From Desulfobacterales bacterium (lineage in GTDB: Bacteria > Desulfobacterota > DSM-4660 > Desulfatiglandales > Desulfatiglandaceae): 51,923 bases of DNA. A program made the position numbers and the translations under genes. The notes under the pieces are model-generated. The model was given only the letters and a program-made list of their open reading frames with translations, ran no database searches and was not told the origin of the DNA. Positions 9,043 through 18,262 of the stretch are shown here, piece by piece (position 1 is the first letter of the stretch; the number at the start of each line of letters is the position of its first letter). The stretch spans positions 1 through 51,923 of the forward strand of contig JACNIU010000109.1 in assembly GCA_014382905.1 (NCBI GenBank). Direction: 5' to 3'.

Positions 9043-9435
9043 TTATACTGCCTCCCGTGATGATGTTCTCCACGCCGAGCGGATCCCGAAATTAAGGATG
9101 CTGAGTATCACGATTGATAGCCCGATAGTCAAACCCAAGGGATCTACCCAGCCGCGGGTGATAAGGATATAAATAATCAGGCCCATAATGGCAAGCCTTA
9201 AATAATATTTTGCAATGAGAGACATCTTTTTCCCCCGCATGGCTCCCTGGTCGGAGAATGCGCAACGGATGGTGTGCTGCAGCACACTGAAATTGGCGAT
9301 AATGGTAAGACCCCCTAAGATCACGCCTGAGGTAAAAGTGACGCTCATGAAGACAGAACTCAATGTGCCTAAGATCAGGAGAATGATCCAGTTGTTCGTT
9401 TTGATTTGCTTTAACAGCTTATCCCTGTCGGTCAC
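9043..9435 (-). CDS. atpI: ATP synthase subunit I (assembly protein)
   Basis: 130 residues with four hydrophobic segments (about 16-35, 38-58, 75-92 and 97-117), the layout of AtpI-family proteins. AtpI helps assemble the c-ring of Na+- or H+-translocating F-type synthases. The start codon overlaps the atpZ stop by 4 nt (ATGA), and atpB follows after 3 bp. The sequence is weakly conserved, so the call rests mainly on position and topology. Confidence 0.8.
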   Translation of the reverse strand: MTDRDKLLKQIKTNNWIILLILGTLSSVFMSVTFTSGVILGGLTIIANFSVLQHTIRCAFSDQGAMRGKKMSLIAKYYLRLAIMGLIIYILITRGWVDPLGLTIGLSIVILSILNFGIRSAWRTSSREAV

Positions 9436-9650
9436 AGATCTTTTGCCTTTTTATACAGGATATAAAGATTTCTGAATGCAGCCGCAATACCGAATCCTAA
9501 AAAAATGATAAAAAACCAGGGCTTAGTCCCGAACCACTGATCCATGTAGTGCCCGATCAGTGCGCCCAACGCGATCGATAAGGCCATGGTTAGCCCGATC
9601 GTACTGAGATACCCCAGGTCTTTAATGGTCTTTCTCAGGTCTTTGTCCAT
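9432..9650 (-). CDS. atpZ: F0F1 ATPase-associated protein AtpZ/AtpQ
   Basis: 72 residues with two transmembrane segments: GLTMALSIALGALIGHYMDQ and the region after FGTKPWFFIIFLGFGIAAAF. The motif GHYMDQWFGTKPWFFIIF followed by FRNLYILYKK is characteristic of the AtpZ family encoded before atpI in many bacteria. In some species AtpZ and AtpI together form a small membrane complex proposed to carry Mg2+ or Ca2+. It is the first gene of the F0 unit; its promoter should lie between 9651 and the element at 9771. Confidence 0.85.
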   Translation of the reverse strand: MDKDLRKTIKDLGYLSTIGLTMALSIALGALIGHYMDQWFGTKPWFFIIFLGFGIAAAFRNLYILYKKAKDL

Positions 9651-9770
9651 TCAGGTTATGTCCAAAGGCGACTAACTTGGCCTATGAATAAGAAAGGCCG
9701 TGCCGTTCCTATCACAGATTTTCCGGCAAAGTCAATAATTTTTGTCGAACTGCAATACTTAATTTAGCAT

Positions 9771-10064
9771 AACACGTTAGCGCTTTGAAACAATCATTCG
9801 TAGGCTGTCGGGGACCGTGAGGGTCTCTTTCCCAAAGGACGTAACAAAAATTCTCCAGAGCGTATAGAACGCCCCCTTGACGTTCAATACAGGTTCCGGG
9901 CAGGCAGAGGCGATGTCCGTTTAAATGGATACCTTCCCTGGGACTGTCCTGTGACGAATTTCAAGGCCTCACTGCCGTTCCTATGAAATGATCCACTTAT
10001 TTACGTCCTTTGGGAAAGAGACCCTCACGGTCCCCGGCTTTCTTTCAAGAGGCTAACGTGTCAC
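9771..10064. mobile_element. Inverted-repeat element, copy A (MITE-like), inserted at the hemL stop
   Basis: A non-coding element of about 294 bp flanked by an exact 11-bp direct repeat, AATTTAGCATA (9761-9771 and 10065-10075), read as a target-site duplication. Outer arms begin ACACGTTAGC on both ends. A longer left arm contains CAATCATTCG; the right arm is shorter. Inside are perfect 35-bp inverted repeats (9810-9844 and 10001-10035) with the core GGACGTAA at their inner ends. The core between them has no open reading frame. The core is about 80% similar by eye to copy B (25034-25333) read in the opposite direction. Nothing in it encodes a transposase. Confidence 0.88.
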
Positions 10065-11349
10065 AATTTAGCATACCCCTGAAGGCAATTGAAGCGGATT
10101 CAATGGTTTTTTCTATCATCTCTCTTGTGTGGGCCGCGGATATGAAGGTGGCTTCAAATGGAGATGGCGCCAGATAGATCCCCTGCTCAAGCATGGTATT
10201 GTAATATATCTTGAACAATTTTTCACTGCTAACCTTGGCAGTGGCAAAGTCAGAAACCGGTTTGTCCGTAAAAAATAGCGTTCCCATTGAACCGATACGG
10301 TTTACAACCACCCGGACCCCCGCATCTCTTGCCGCGGCCTCAAGACCTGAAAAAAGGGTATTTCCTTTTTCTTCAAGTTCAGGATAGAGATCCCCCTGCC
10401 TCAGGATGTTCAGCGTAGCGAGGCCGGCCGCCATTGCAAGCGGGTTTCCTGAGAGGGTTCCTGCCTGGTAGATTTCCCCTTCGGGGGCCATGCGCAACAT
10501 GATTTCTTTTCTGCCACCGTATGCTCCCACAGGGAGGCCGCCCCCTATGATTTTGCCGAGGCAGGTCAGATCAGGGAGTACGCCGTATATTTCCTGCGCC
10601 CCGCCTGGGGCGACTCTGAAGCCACTGATGACCTCATCAAATATGAGAAGTGCACCATATTGCCCGGTTACCTCTCTCAGCCTTTTCAGGAAGGATTTGT
10701 CCGGGATGACCACGCCCATATTGCCCGGGATCGGCTCAACAATGATACAGGCGATCTCAGGGCCGTATTTGTCAAAGGCCTGGTCCACCGCCTGGATCTC
10801 ATTAAAGGGGAGGGAAATGGTGTGCCTGGCCAGATCCTCCGGCACTCCGGGGCTGCCCGGGATGCCCAGTGTGGCCACCCCTGAACCTGCTGAGACCAGG
10901 AGGCTGTCGGCGTGACCATGATAACAGCCATCAAACTTGACAATCTTTTTTCTGCCCGTGTACCCCCTGGCAAGACGAATGGCACTCATGGTGGCTTCGG
11001 TTCCGGAATTTACCATCCGGACCATCTCGATGGAGGGCACCATATCTACAATCATTTCTGCCATCCTCACTTCCAGTTCGGTGGGGGCCCCGTAGCTTGT
11101 CCCCCGGGCAGTCCTTTCTTTAATTGCAGCCACTACTTGAGGATGGGCATGGCCCAATATCATCGGTCCCCATGAGCCCACATAGTCTATATACTCGATT
11201 CCGTCCACATCCCGGATAAGGGCCCCCTGGGCCTCGGCAATAAAGGGCGGATCAATACCCACGGATTTTCCTGCCCTTACCGGGCTGTTAACCCCGCCGG
11301 GGATGTATTTCTTTGCCTGCTCAAAAAGGAGCTTGGATTGCTTTCCCAT
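10045..11349 (-). CDS. hemL: Glutamate-1-semialdehyde 2,1-aminomutase
   Basis: 434 residues. HemL converts glutamate-1-semialdehyde to 5-aminolevulinate, the tetrapyrrole precursor, with pyridoxal phosphate. Hallmarks: [13 protein letters not shown] at the N-terminus, [36 protein letters not shown], and the PLP-binding lysine in [17 protein letters not shown]. The last residues (CDTLAS and the stop) are encoded by the inserted element. Joining the two copies of the flanking duplication restores an ending GMLN followed by TAA, so the native protein was probably 428 residues. Only the extreme C-terminus changed, so activity is probably kept. ahbB lies 10 bp upstream in the same operon. Confidence 0.96.
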   Translation of the reverse strand: MGKQSKLLFEQAKKYIPGGVNSPVRAGKSVGIDPPFIAEAQGALIRDVDGIEYIDYVGSWGPMILGHAHPQVVAAIKERTARGTSYGAPTELEVRMAEMIVDMVPSIEMVRMVNSGTEATMSAIRLARGYTGRKKIVKFDGCYHGHADSLLVSAGSGVATLGIPGSPGVPEDLARHTISLPFNEIQAVDQAFDKYGPEIACIIVEPIPGNMGVVIPDKSFLKRLREVTGQYGALLIFDEVISGFRVAPGGAQEIYGVLPDLTCLGKIIGGGLPVGAYGGRKEIMLRMAPEGEIYQAGTLSGNPLAMAAGLATLNILRQGDLYPELEEKGNTLFSGLEAAARDAGVRVVVNRIGSMGTLFFTDKPVSDFATAKVSSEKLFKIYYNTMLEQGIYLAPSPFEATFISAAHTREMIEKTIESASIAFRGMLNCDTLAS

Positions 11350-11359
11350 GATATTTCTC

Positions 11360-11824
11360 CTAAAAATACGCCATACTGGTTTTCTTGAACTCCTTTTCGC
11401 TGAAAAGGAGCAAATAGTCAGTCAACCCTGCCGATTGTGACAACCGCCCCGCAATCTGATAGCATTCTTCCCTGTTGCTGCCGTGAATCATGGTGTAGAG
11501 GTTATAGGGCCAGTCCCTCTTGGGCGCCCTGTGATAACAATGAGTAACTTCCCGAAATCGGGAAAAGGCCTTCCCGATTTCATCAATTTGATCAAGTGGC
11601 GCTAACCAGGCGACCATGGCATTGGAGTTGAACCCCGCCTCCTGGTGGCGCAAGGTGGCCCCGAACCGCCGGATAATCCCCCGCTTTTTGAGGTCTCTTA
11701 TCCTGTCCATGAACTCCTCTTCATCCATCCCGATCTCTTTTGCCAAGACTGCAAACGGTTTCGGATGTAAAGGGAGATCCCCCTGGATGAGGCCTATAAC
11801 CACTCTGTCCTGTTCATCTATCAC
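11360..11824 (-). CDS. ahbB: Siroheme decarboxylase subunit, AhbB type
   Basis: 154 residues of the Lrp/AsnC-like AhbA/AhbB/NirDGHL family. These proteins decarboxylate siroheme to 12,18-didecarboxysiroheme in the alternative heme pathway of sulfate reducers and archaea, or in heme d1 synthesis. Visible are an N-terminal helix-turn-helix-like part ([20 protein letters not shown]), the segment [20 protein letters not shown], and [20 protein letters not shown], where His and Arg residues are implicated in the reaction. The adjoining hemL supports a role in tetrapyrrole synthesis. The AhbA partner and ahbC/D are not in the window. The B rather than A assignment rests on the RRFGATLRH motif. Confidence 0.85.
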   Translation of the reverse strand: MIDEQDRVVIGLIQGDLPLHPKPFAVLAKEIGMDEEEFMDRIRDLKKRGIIRRFGATLRHQEAGFNSNAMVAWLAPLDQIDEIGKAFSRFREVTHCYHRAPKRDWPYNLYTMIHGSNREECYQIAGRLSQSAGLTDYLLLFSEKEFKKTSMAYF

Positions 11825-12218
11825 TTATTTTAGCTTAACTTTGATAATCTCGTAAAAAGCTGAGATCAAATTTTTCTGGCTTATAACCCTTTGGTTTTAT
11901 TACATGCCAATTTGATTTTTTGTGAGTTTTACGGCTTTATCAGTTTCTGGAATTCTGATATAAGGATTAAGGGCTAACCCCGCTGCAAGCAGAAGGGAAT
12001 GCGCTCGCTGTGAATTTTCAATTCATATCCATTTCTGGTTGAAGCCATACTACATATCCGGACGAATTGCGTCAAGCAATTACCCCTCCGGCCGCTTTAG
12101 GTGTGTGACAGTGGACAACATTCGGGAGATTGAAGTAAAAGAGACTGAAGCAAGCCATTTACTCAAGTTTCACGCCCTTAATCATTTGAAATACCTCCGA
12201 GGTCAAGGAGAAGAAGAT
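11825..12218. other. Non-coding interval with one copy of a 44-bp dispersed repeat
   Basis: Between the divergent ahbB and the larA-like pseudogene. AT-rich on the left (promoter area for ahbB). It contains the 44-bp repeat at 11978-12021. An open frame from 12039 has no recognisable content before the pseudogene start at 12219. Nothing else is supported. Confidence 0.5.
11978..12021. repeat. 44-bp dispersed repeat, copy 1
   Basis: Begins CCCCGCTGCAAGCAG and ends CGCTGTGAATTTTCAA. It matches 39200-39243 with two mismatches. The CTGC-AA-GCAG part can form a small hairpin. Both copies are intergenic and in the same orientation, about 27 kb apart. Confidence 0.8.
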
Positions 12219-12715
12219 ATGGATTTGCCTTTCTTTTATCGTATCCAGCAAGACTTTGATGTAACTGCTATTGATGACGTCGGGGGATATGTCGCCCGAC
12301 AGTTTCATCAGTTTGATTTCAGCTCAAGGATTCAAGAGGGGCAGATCATGTGGTGGCCATCAACCGGGTGAAACCGCATACCGCCTTCAGGGGAGAGGTC
12401 GAATCCGGATTATGTAAAATGCTGGCTGTAGGATTGGGAAAACAGAAGGGTGCTTCCATGATTCATAAATTCGGTCTGGATCGTGTCATTGTGCCGGCGG
12501 CTCAGAGAATCATAGAAAAAATCTCCATCCTTTGCGGCATCGCCGTTCTGGAAAACCCTAATGATCAAATCCATACCGTCCAATTAGCGCCCCCGGAGGC
12601 CTGTCTGGAGGATCTTCGAAATAGAGGAGGCGTAATCATAGATAATGAGCCGGCCCCGCTAAGATTTGACGACCAAGGCCGGCTCAAGCCGGTCAGAATG
12701 TGTGAATCGTCATAA
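12219..12715 (+). pseudogene. larA-like (DUF2088) pseudogene with internal deletion
   Basis: Two pieces of a lactate-racemase-N-domain-like protein are joined out of frame. The 5' piece starts at an ATG with an AAGGAGAAG site and reads MDLPFFYRIQQDFD followed by IDDVGGYVARQF, as expected at the start of such proteins. The 3' piece, in another frame, reads DHVVAINRVKPHTAFRGEVE, then LCKMLAVGLGKQKGA and LCGIAVLENPNDQI, the conserved second half of the domain. The junction lies near 12335-12345; the middle of the domain and probably the C-terminal half are gone. Known LarA enzymes use a nickel-pincer cofactor, but this remnant can hardly be active. Recognition is from remembered family patterns. 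Confidence 0.7.
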
Positions 12716-12734
12716 ATTTCTTGACTGAATTCAG

Positions 12735-12930
12735 TTGACAGTGATTGTTATTGAACTCCTGCTTCTCGATCATCCATTGATCTTGCTTTCTGATAATCTC
12801 CAATATTTCATCAACTCTCAGGAACTGATGAGTGTCTTTCCAACGATCTCTTCTTTCAGCTGCCGTTTGGCAATCTCAGTGGCCGCAAGCAATAATGACT
12901 CAACGCACAAGGGCATTTATTATTTCGTGT
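12735..12930 (-). pseudogene. Possible radC remnant
   Basis: On the minus strand, in one frame broken by stops, the peptide ESLLLAATEIAKRQLKEEIV then GKTLISS and, after a stop, ELMKYWRLSESK resembles the middle of RadC-family (JAB-domain) proteins, where a hydrophobic AAIELGRR-like helix precedes a region like VLTSPEDVxDYL. No start, no metal-binding HxH motif and several stops are present, so this can only be a fragment. The match is by eye and short; it may be chance. Confidence 0.35.
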
Positions 12931-12956
12931 TCTTTGAAAACCAACGGCCGACGGCC

Positions 12957-14021
12957 CTAAGAGGATACATAAACACCTCTTTTCAAGTTCTTAATCTTGC
13001 CTTGTCTCTTTGCTTTATACATGAAATTCCTTATCTCTTTGTCATCAAACCCTGTTTTTTCTCGAATCCTGGCGACGGTAACGCCTTTCCTGCTCCTCCT
13101 GACAATTCCCACAACAATGTCAAACGGAGATTTGGGGCTTTTCCTGGATGTGGCCTTTTTTGATGCTGTTTTCTTCCCGGACTTACCAAGTGCGGATTTG
13201 CCCTTAGTTTTCTCGGGCGTACGGCTCACCGGCTTCTTACTGCTCTCGGTTTTTTTTGCAGCTTTCACCCTTTTCTTACCAGTAACCACAGGCTCTTCCA
13301 TATCAATGCCGAACATATCTGCCAGATCCGATTCAGCGATGACCCTTGCCGTTTTCTTTTTGGCCTTTTTGAGCAACTTTCGGGTCTTATCTTCCACCGC
13401 CTGGGTCACCAGATCTTTCATCTCGACTTTTCTGAGCTTGAAAAACAGGCCGGGTTCTTCGTCAAGCCTTGTGCCTATACCATACAGGGTAGCAGCCACA
13501 TGCTTGCACATATAGGCCCAGTCAGGACAACTGCAACTAAATTCTATCTCTTTTGGAGAGGGGAATAGGCCCTTTCCCTGTGCCACGAAGATTTCACTCA
13601 GCGCTTTTGGAAATTTCCCGGCCAAAAGCTCCTGCAGAGAATCCAGCTTCCCTTCACATACGGCCTTGATGTCCTGCCAGATCTTTTTATTAACAGCCTT
13701 TATCTTAACGCTCACCGAATAGGGCTTTGATCGCGTCCCCTGAACCAGAGATTCAACCGTGCCTGAATCTATTTGAAGATCCAGCACCGCTCCATGGCGC
13801 ACATAGCTCCGCCCCCGGCCGATACGATTGCTGTAGTCCGCGTACCGTTCAAGGTTGTGGTTCCATGACTTGCCCCACCACGTCCGGGCAATAGCCATAC
13901 CTTCAATAAGAATGGGTTTGATATCAGGATTTTTCTTTTTGAGCTGCTTCAGCTTCTTGGCTGCTTTTGCTTTTTTCTCAGCAACGGTTATATAAGGCGG
14001 ATAGTAGTCCCAATATCCCAT
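12957..14021 (-). CDS. SWIM zinc-finger protein, partner of SNF2 helicase
   Basis: 354 residues. The N-terminal half has the conserved start MGYWDYYPPY and the segment ARTWWGKSWNHNLERYADY of SWIM-partner proteins. The SWIM zinc motif is CSCPDWAYMCKH (about residues 182-193). From about 215 to 300 there is a very Lys/Ser/Ala-rich linker resembling histone-H1 tails, probably binding nucleic acid. The last 55 residues (SPFDIVVGIVRRSRKGVTVA onward) look like a small winged helix. The gene starts 18 bp after the SNF2 helicase gene, a pairing common in bacteria; the role of the pair is not established, although DNA repair or nucleoprotein remodelling is plausible. Confidence 0.88.
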   Translation of the reverse strand: MGYWDYYPPYITVAEKKAKAAKKLKQLKKKNPDIKPILIEGMAIARTWWGKSWNHNLERYADYSNRIGRGRSYVRHGAVLDLQIDSGTVESLVQGTRSKPYSVSVKIKAVNKKIWQDIKAVCEGKLDSLQELLAGKFPKALSEIFVAQGKGLFPSPKEIEFSCSCPDWAYMCKHVAATLYGIGTRLDEEPGLFFKLRKVEMKDLVTQAVEDKTRKLLKKAKKKTARVIAESDLADMFGIDMEEPVVTGKKRVKAAKKTESSKKPVSRTPEKTKGKSALGKSGKKTASKKATSRKSPKSPFDIVVGIVRRSRKGVTVARIREKTGFDDKEIRNFMYKAKRQGKIKNLKRGVYVSS

Positions 14022-14038
14022 AATTACCTCCAGTGCCC

Positions 14039-16759
14039 TTACAATGACAATCGAAAAAGATCCATCAATTCATCATTTTTCATTTCGGTTATCCAGGCAT
14101 CACCTGCGCTGGCGATAACGTCCTCTGACAACTTGGATTTTTCTTCTAACATCTTGTCAATCCTCTCTTCCACAGTCCCTTTGGTCAAAAACTTGTGCAC
14201 GATAACATTCTTTTTCTGCCCAATTCTGAACGCCCTGTCGGTTGCCTGGTTTTCGACGGCAGGATTCCACCACCGGTCAAAATGTATCACATGGTTTGCT
14301 TCCGTCAAATTCAGGCCGACTCCCCCGGCCTTTAAGGACAACACCATAAATGGAACATAGTTCTGGCTTTGAAATTGCTCGATTATCTTTTTCCTTTTGC
14401 CCACGGCCACACTCCCGTGCAAGATCAGGCCTTTTCGATTAAAGATGCTTTCCAAAAAACCGTGAAGCGGCTCCGTCATTTCCTTAAACTGTGTAAACAC
14501 CAGGACCTTTTCTCTTTTCTCATATATTGTCTCGCATATCTCACGAAGCCGTAAAAACTTACCGCTGTCCTTTTCTTCAAATCCACCGGTCCCGAGATAT
14601 TGATCCGGGTGATTACAGAGCTGCTTGAATTTCATAAGGGAGGAAAGGATTATTCCCTTTCTTTGAATCCCTTCTGTTTCGGCAATTATTTCCTTTATCT
14701 CTTCAACCATATTCTTATACAAAATGATCTGTTTTTTGCTTAAGGGGGCATATGTTTTCATCTCCACCTTTTCAGGGAGGTCGGATATGACCGACTTATC
14801 GGTTTTCAATCGCCTCAAAATATATGGGCTGATGAGTTTGCGCAATCTTGAATAACCCGAGGGGTCATGACTTAGATTTTTTGAAAATTGCTTGAACTCT
14901 CTTGCATTTCCTAACAATCCCGGATTTACAAAGTCAAACAAGGACCACAGGTCTGACAGCCGGTTCTCGATGGGGGTCCCTGTCATTATAATTCTGTTGT
15001 TGGAAGTAAGATTTTTTATCGCTTTGGACTGCTTTGTACCGGGATTCTTGATGGCCTGTGCTTCATCCAGGATTATGTAGTTCCAAGAATAGGATTGGAG
15101 CCATTCATATTTTTGAACCAAGGCATATGTTGTAATAACAAGATCAAATGCATCTAATGATTTATCGTCTTCATACGCGCCGTTTTTCTTTAGATCTCCT
15201 GCGGGATGCGCGACATAATATTTGACGGCAGGGGAAAAGCGCTTGATCTCATTGTCCCAATTGGAAATAAGGGAGGCCGGAATTACTAACAGGCTGGCCT
15301 TGTTGGGTCTTCCTGACTCCTTGGAACCGGACCTTATGATATTCAAAAATGCGAGCAGTTGGATGGTCTTGCCCAGGCCCATATCATCTGCCAGGCAGGC
15401 ACCAAACTGTAGTGAATGCAGGAAATAAAGCCAGTTTAATCCTTTCTTTTGATATTCTCTGAGCCTTCCCGTGAATGCCTTATCAGGCTTTACTGAAGTA
15501 ATTAGATCAGGATCGAGCAGTTTCCGGATAACAGATTTCAACCAGTCCCCGTTTGAGATGCTATGGTCTATCTCTTCTGTATTGGTATTTATCAGCTTTT
15601 CAGGCATAAGCTGCATCCGCAGGGCATCTCTCAAACTCAACCCTTCTTTATCCATCATCTTTTTTGCTTTTTCATAGGCATCAAGTGTTAACTTCAGCTT
15701 TTCCTGATCCACTGCCACCCATCTGTTTTTTATGAAGGCCAGCCCCTCTGATTCATTCAATAATTGCCTGGCTTCCTTATCTGAAATCAATGTATCGCCG
15801 AGGAATAATTGCGCATTGAAATTCAAAATTGCATCCATACCGACAAGAGAGGGCCTGGAATCGCCGACACTAAAGTTGAGGCTTACACTCGATCTAGTGC
15901 CTTTCCACCAATTCGGAATCCTGCACAAAATCCCCGATTCTTCGTAAACAGGGATTTCCTTCAGAAAAGAAAATGCCTCTCCTGCTGTCCATGCAAGGGG
16001 ATGAAAGAGTTCCCCGGTTTCAAGAAAATCTGCAATCAGCGGACTTTTTTTTGCGGCCACATGAACCGTTGTAAGAAGTTTTAAGAGCTTTTCATTATCG
16101 TCTTTATACTCCTGCAGCGCGTGTTTGAGTGGGAGGTGTTTTGATTTTCCCTCTCTGTTTAGCCGGGTGGAATAGGTTGCCATAAAAGCAAACGGATAAT
16201 CTTCATTTTTATTTTCCACAAGATGGAAAAAAACCCTGCCTACGAGATGGACATTGGGGCTGTATGTCCGGATAAAATCCTCAACAGTTCCGTCATAGGA
16301 TTTGATCGCAAGGGCATAAGCACTGTTTAATCTTCCCCAAACAGCCCCAAGCAATCCCGCGGTTAAATACTCCGAACCGGTCATCAGCGGGGCCCGCTCT
16401 AAATGCGTCTTTAATTCATCTTGTCCTATCAAAATCCTAACTTTATGACGCAGGATTTCTAGCTCAGGCGTTCGGCTTAATTTCTTGACATAGGACCCGG
16501 CAAAACTCCGCCAGTAATCAAGAGAGGGGGAAAGCAAGACCTGATGATCGCAAAATCCTAAAAACAACAGCCATGAACCGGCATCGGTGGAGAAACGTTT
16601 GTATATCTCCTCCTGCAACAGCTGGCTGCTCTTGTTTATGGTATCCCCTGTATCCGCCCACTCCAACTGCAGCGAACCGTTCGGCATAACAACAACATTT
16701 AGGTCCTCGTTCATCATTTCCGGCATGAGACTCATCCACCTGTTTTCCGGCTGATCCAA
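14039..16759 (-). CDS. SNF2-family helicase (DUF3670-type N-terminus)
   Basis: 906 residues. The N-terminal 400 residues are the region typical of SWIM-associated bacterial SNF2 proteins (DUF3670). The motor follows: Walker A DDMGLGKTIQLL, Walker B DEAQAIKN, motif III MTGTPIENRLSDLWSLFDF, and helicase C with GGVGLNLTEANHVIHFDRWW and QATDRAFRIGQ. SNF2 motors translocate on double-stranded DNA rather than unwinding it. The start is read as TTG at 16759, bounded by an in-frame stop 39 nt upstream; other starts downstream are possible. It forms a two-gene operon with the SWIM gene. Confidence 0.93.
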   Translation of the reverse strand: MDQPENRWMSLMPEMMNEDLNVVVMPNGSLQLEWADTGDTINKSSQLLQEEIYKRFSTDAGSWLLFLGFCDHQVLLSPSLDYWRSFAGSYVKKLSRTPELEILRHKVRILIGQDELKTHLERAPLMTGSEYLTAGLLGAVWGRLNSAYALAIKSYDGTVEDFIRTYSPNVHLVGRVFFHLVENKNEDYPFAFMATYSTRLNREGKSKHLPLKHALQEYKDDNEKLLKLLTTVHVAAKKSPLIADFLETGELFHPLAWTAGEAFSFLKEIPVYEESGILCRIPNWWKGTRSSVSLNFSVGDSRPSLVGMDAILNFNAQLFLGDTLISDKEARQLLNESEGLAFIKNRWVAVDQEKLKLTLDAYEKAKKMMDKEGLSLRDALRMQLMPEKLINTNTEEIDHSISNGDWLKSVIRKLLDPDLITSVKPDKAFTGRLREYQKKGLNWLYFLHSLQFGACLADDMGLGKTIQLLAFLNIIRSGSKESGRPNKASLLVIPASLISNWDNEIKRFSPAVKYYVAHPAGDLKKNGAYEDDKSLDAFDLVITTYALVQKYEWLQSYSWNYIILDEAQAIKNPGTKQSKAIKNLTSNNRIIMTGTPIENRLSDLWSLFDFVNPGLLGNAREFKQFSKNLSHDPSGYSRLRKLISPYILRRLKTDKSVISDLPEKVEMKTYAPLSKKQIILYKNMVEEIKEIIAETEGIQRKGIILSSLMKFKQLCNHPDQYLGTGGFEEKDSGKFLRLREICETIYEKREKVLVFTQFKEMTEPLHGFLESIFNRKGLILHGSVAVGKRKKIIEQFQSQNYVPFMVLSLKAGGVGLNLTEANHVIHFDRWWNPAVENQATDRAFRIGQKKNVIVHKFLTKGTVEERIDKMLEEKSKLSEDVIASAGDAWITEMKNDELMDLFRLSL

Positions 16760-16882
16760 CCAGCCCCGCCAAACTTGACAATCATCTCTTTGGCCAAGTC
16801 AACAATATTTTGGCCCGGACCTCTTTCCCTGCACTCCTTGCCACAAAAAGCACCGTTTTATCACTCGTCAGTCTTCGGCCCG

Positions 16883-18262
16883 TTAACGGTCTAAATTCAT
16901 TTTGCCGGGGTTCAGGATGTTGTTAGGGTCCAGCAGGACCTTGAGCGAACGCATCAGATCCAAGGCCACAGGATCATGCTCCAGGTGCATATACGGGGCC
17001 TTTGCCAGGCCGATGCCATGCTCGCCGGTAAGTGTGCCTCCCAGATCGCAGGTCAGTTTAAAGATCTCATAGACCGCCTTTTGAACCTTCCGGACCTGTT
17101 CCGGGTCTGTACGGTCATACATGATCTTGGGATGGAGGTTACCATCCCCTGCATGTCCAAAAATGACGAAGGGCAGGTCATACTTTCGTACGGTTTCTGA
17201 GATACGGGTCAGAAGATCGGGCACCTTAGATATAGGCACTGTTACGTCTTCAGATACGTTGTTGGCGCGTAGCCTGGCTGCCACACTCCCTGCCGACTTC
17301 CGGGCCTTCCACAGTTTTTCGGCCTCTTGGGCCGAGGCGGCCTCCTGGATATGGGTGGCATTATTCTCCCTTAAGACCTGGGCCACTTTGGACATTTGAT
17401 AAGAGGCCTCTGTATCTGTGTAGCCGTCGGTCTCAATCAGTATCATAGCCGTCACGTCAGGCAGGTCCATACCCCCGTGCTCACTCAAGGCCCTGATGGT
17501 ATTCTCATCAAGGATCTCAAGTACACTTGGGATGACCCCGGAGTGCATGATGCCGGTGACCGCCCGGCCTGCGTCTTTAAGGGTGGAGAACAAGGCCAAA
17601 GCCGTCCTTGTGGCCGTGGGTCTGGGGTTGATCTTCAGGGTAATCTGGGTAATCACCCCAAGGGTACCCTCTGATCCGACAAAAAGGCGGGTCAAGTCAT
17701 AACCGGAGGACGACTTCATACACCTGGAACCGGTCCGCATGATGCGTCCATCCGGCAATACGACCTCCAGGCCCAGGACATAGTCCTTGGTCACTCCGTA
17801 CTTGGCCCCCTTTATACCGCCGGCATTGGTGGCAACATTGCCCCCCAGGGTACAGACCTTGCCGCTGGCAGGATCGGGTGGGAAGAAAAAGCCATATGGA
17901 GAAAGGGCCTTTTCCAGATCGGCATAGACCACTCCGGGCTCGACGATGACCTGGCGATCGGGTATCCGAATATCAATGATCCTGATCATCCTGCACATGT
18001 CCAGGACAAGACCGCCTCTGACCGGGACACCGGACCCGGCAAAGCCCGTTCCCGCCCCTCTTGGAGTGACCGGAAAGCCGTGTTCATTGGCCATTACAAG
18101 AATTTCGGATACCTGCTCCGAACGGGTCGGCCATGCTGCTGCTGCAGGCCGGTGGTCATGGTCTGAGGCGTCATAGGAATAAGAGACCAGATCGATCAGG
18201 GAATCGGTGAAATTCGGTTTGCCCACAATATCGATCAAGGCCTGTTTTATGCGGTCATCCAC
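16883..18262 (-). CDS. FAD-linked oxidase, GlcD/D-lactate dehydrogenase family
   Basis: 459 residues. The PCMH-type FAD domain (about 35-215) shows PRGAGTGFAGSGVPVRGG, PDPASGKVCTLGGNVATNAG and the GSEGTLGVIT motif; the FAD-oxidase C-terminal domain ends FGHAGDGNLHPKIM and LTGEHGIGLAKAPYM, whose histidines bind metal and substrate in the family. Such enzymes oxidise 2-hydroxyacids such as glycolate or D-lactate and pass electrons to an Fe-S partner. No glcE or glcF lies next to it here, so the electron acceptor is unknown. D-lactate or 2-hydroxyglutarate dehydrogenase are alternatives. A short Cys-containing reading frame (16750-16867, CGKECRERGPGQ) follows without a start codon. Confidence 0.88.
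   Translation of the reverse strand: MDDRIKQALIDIVGKPNFTDSLIDLVSYSYDASDHDHRPAAAAWPTRSEQVSEILVMANEHGFPVTPRGAGTGFAGSGVPVRGGLVLDMCRMIRIIDIRIPDRQVIVEPGVVYADLEKALSPYGFFFPPDPASGKVCTLGGNVATNAGGIKGAKYGVTKDYVLGLEVVLPDGRIMRTGSRCMKSSSGYDLTRLFVGSEGTLGVITQITLKINPRPTATRTALALFSTLKDAGRAVTGIMHSGVIPSVLEILDENTIRALSEHGGMDLPDVTAMILIETDGYTDTEASYQMSKVAQVLRENNATHIQEAASAQEAEKLWKARKSAGSVAARLRANNVSEDVTVPISKVPDLLTRISETVRKYDLPFVIFGHAGDGNLHPKIMYDRTDPEQVRKVQKAVYEIFKLTCDLGGTLTGEHGIGLAKAPYMHLEHDPVALDLMRSLKVLLDPNNILNPGKMNLDR

Noticed and set aside
12735-13163. Plus-strand 142-residue frame
   Set aside because: It overlaps the SWIM gene antisense and carries no domain; the minus-strand reading fits better.
16750-16867. Short Cys-containing frame after the glcD-like gene (CGKECRERGPGQ)
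   Set aside because: No start codon, bounded by stops, 40 codons only. Possibly a fragment, but too little to name.
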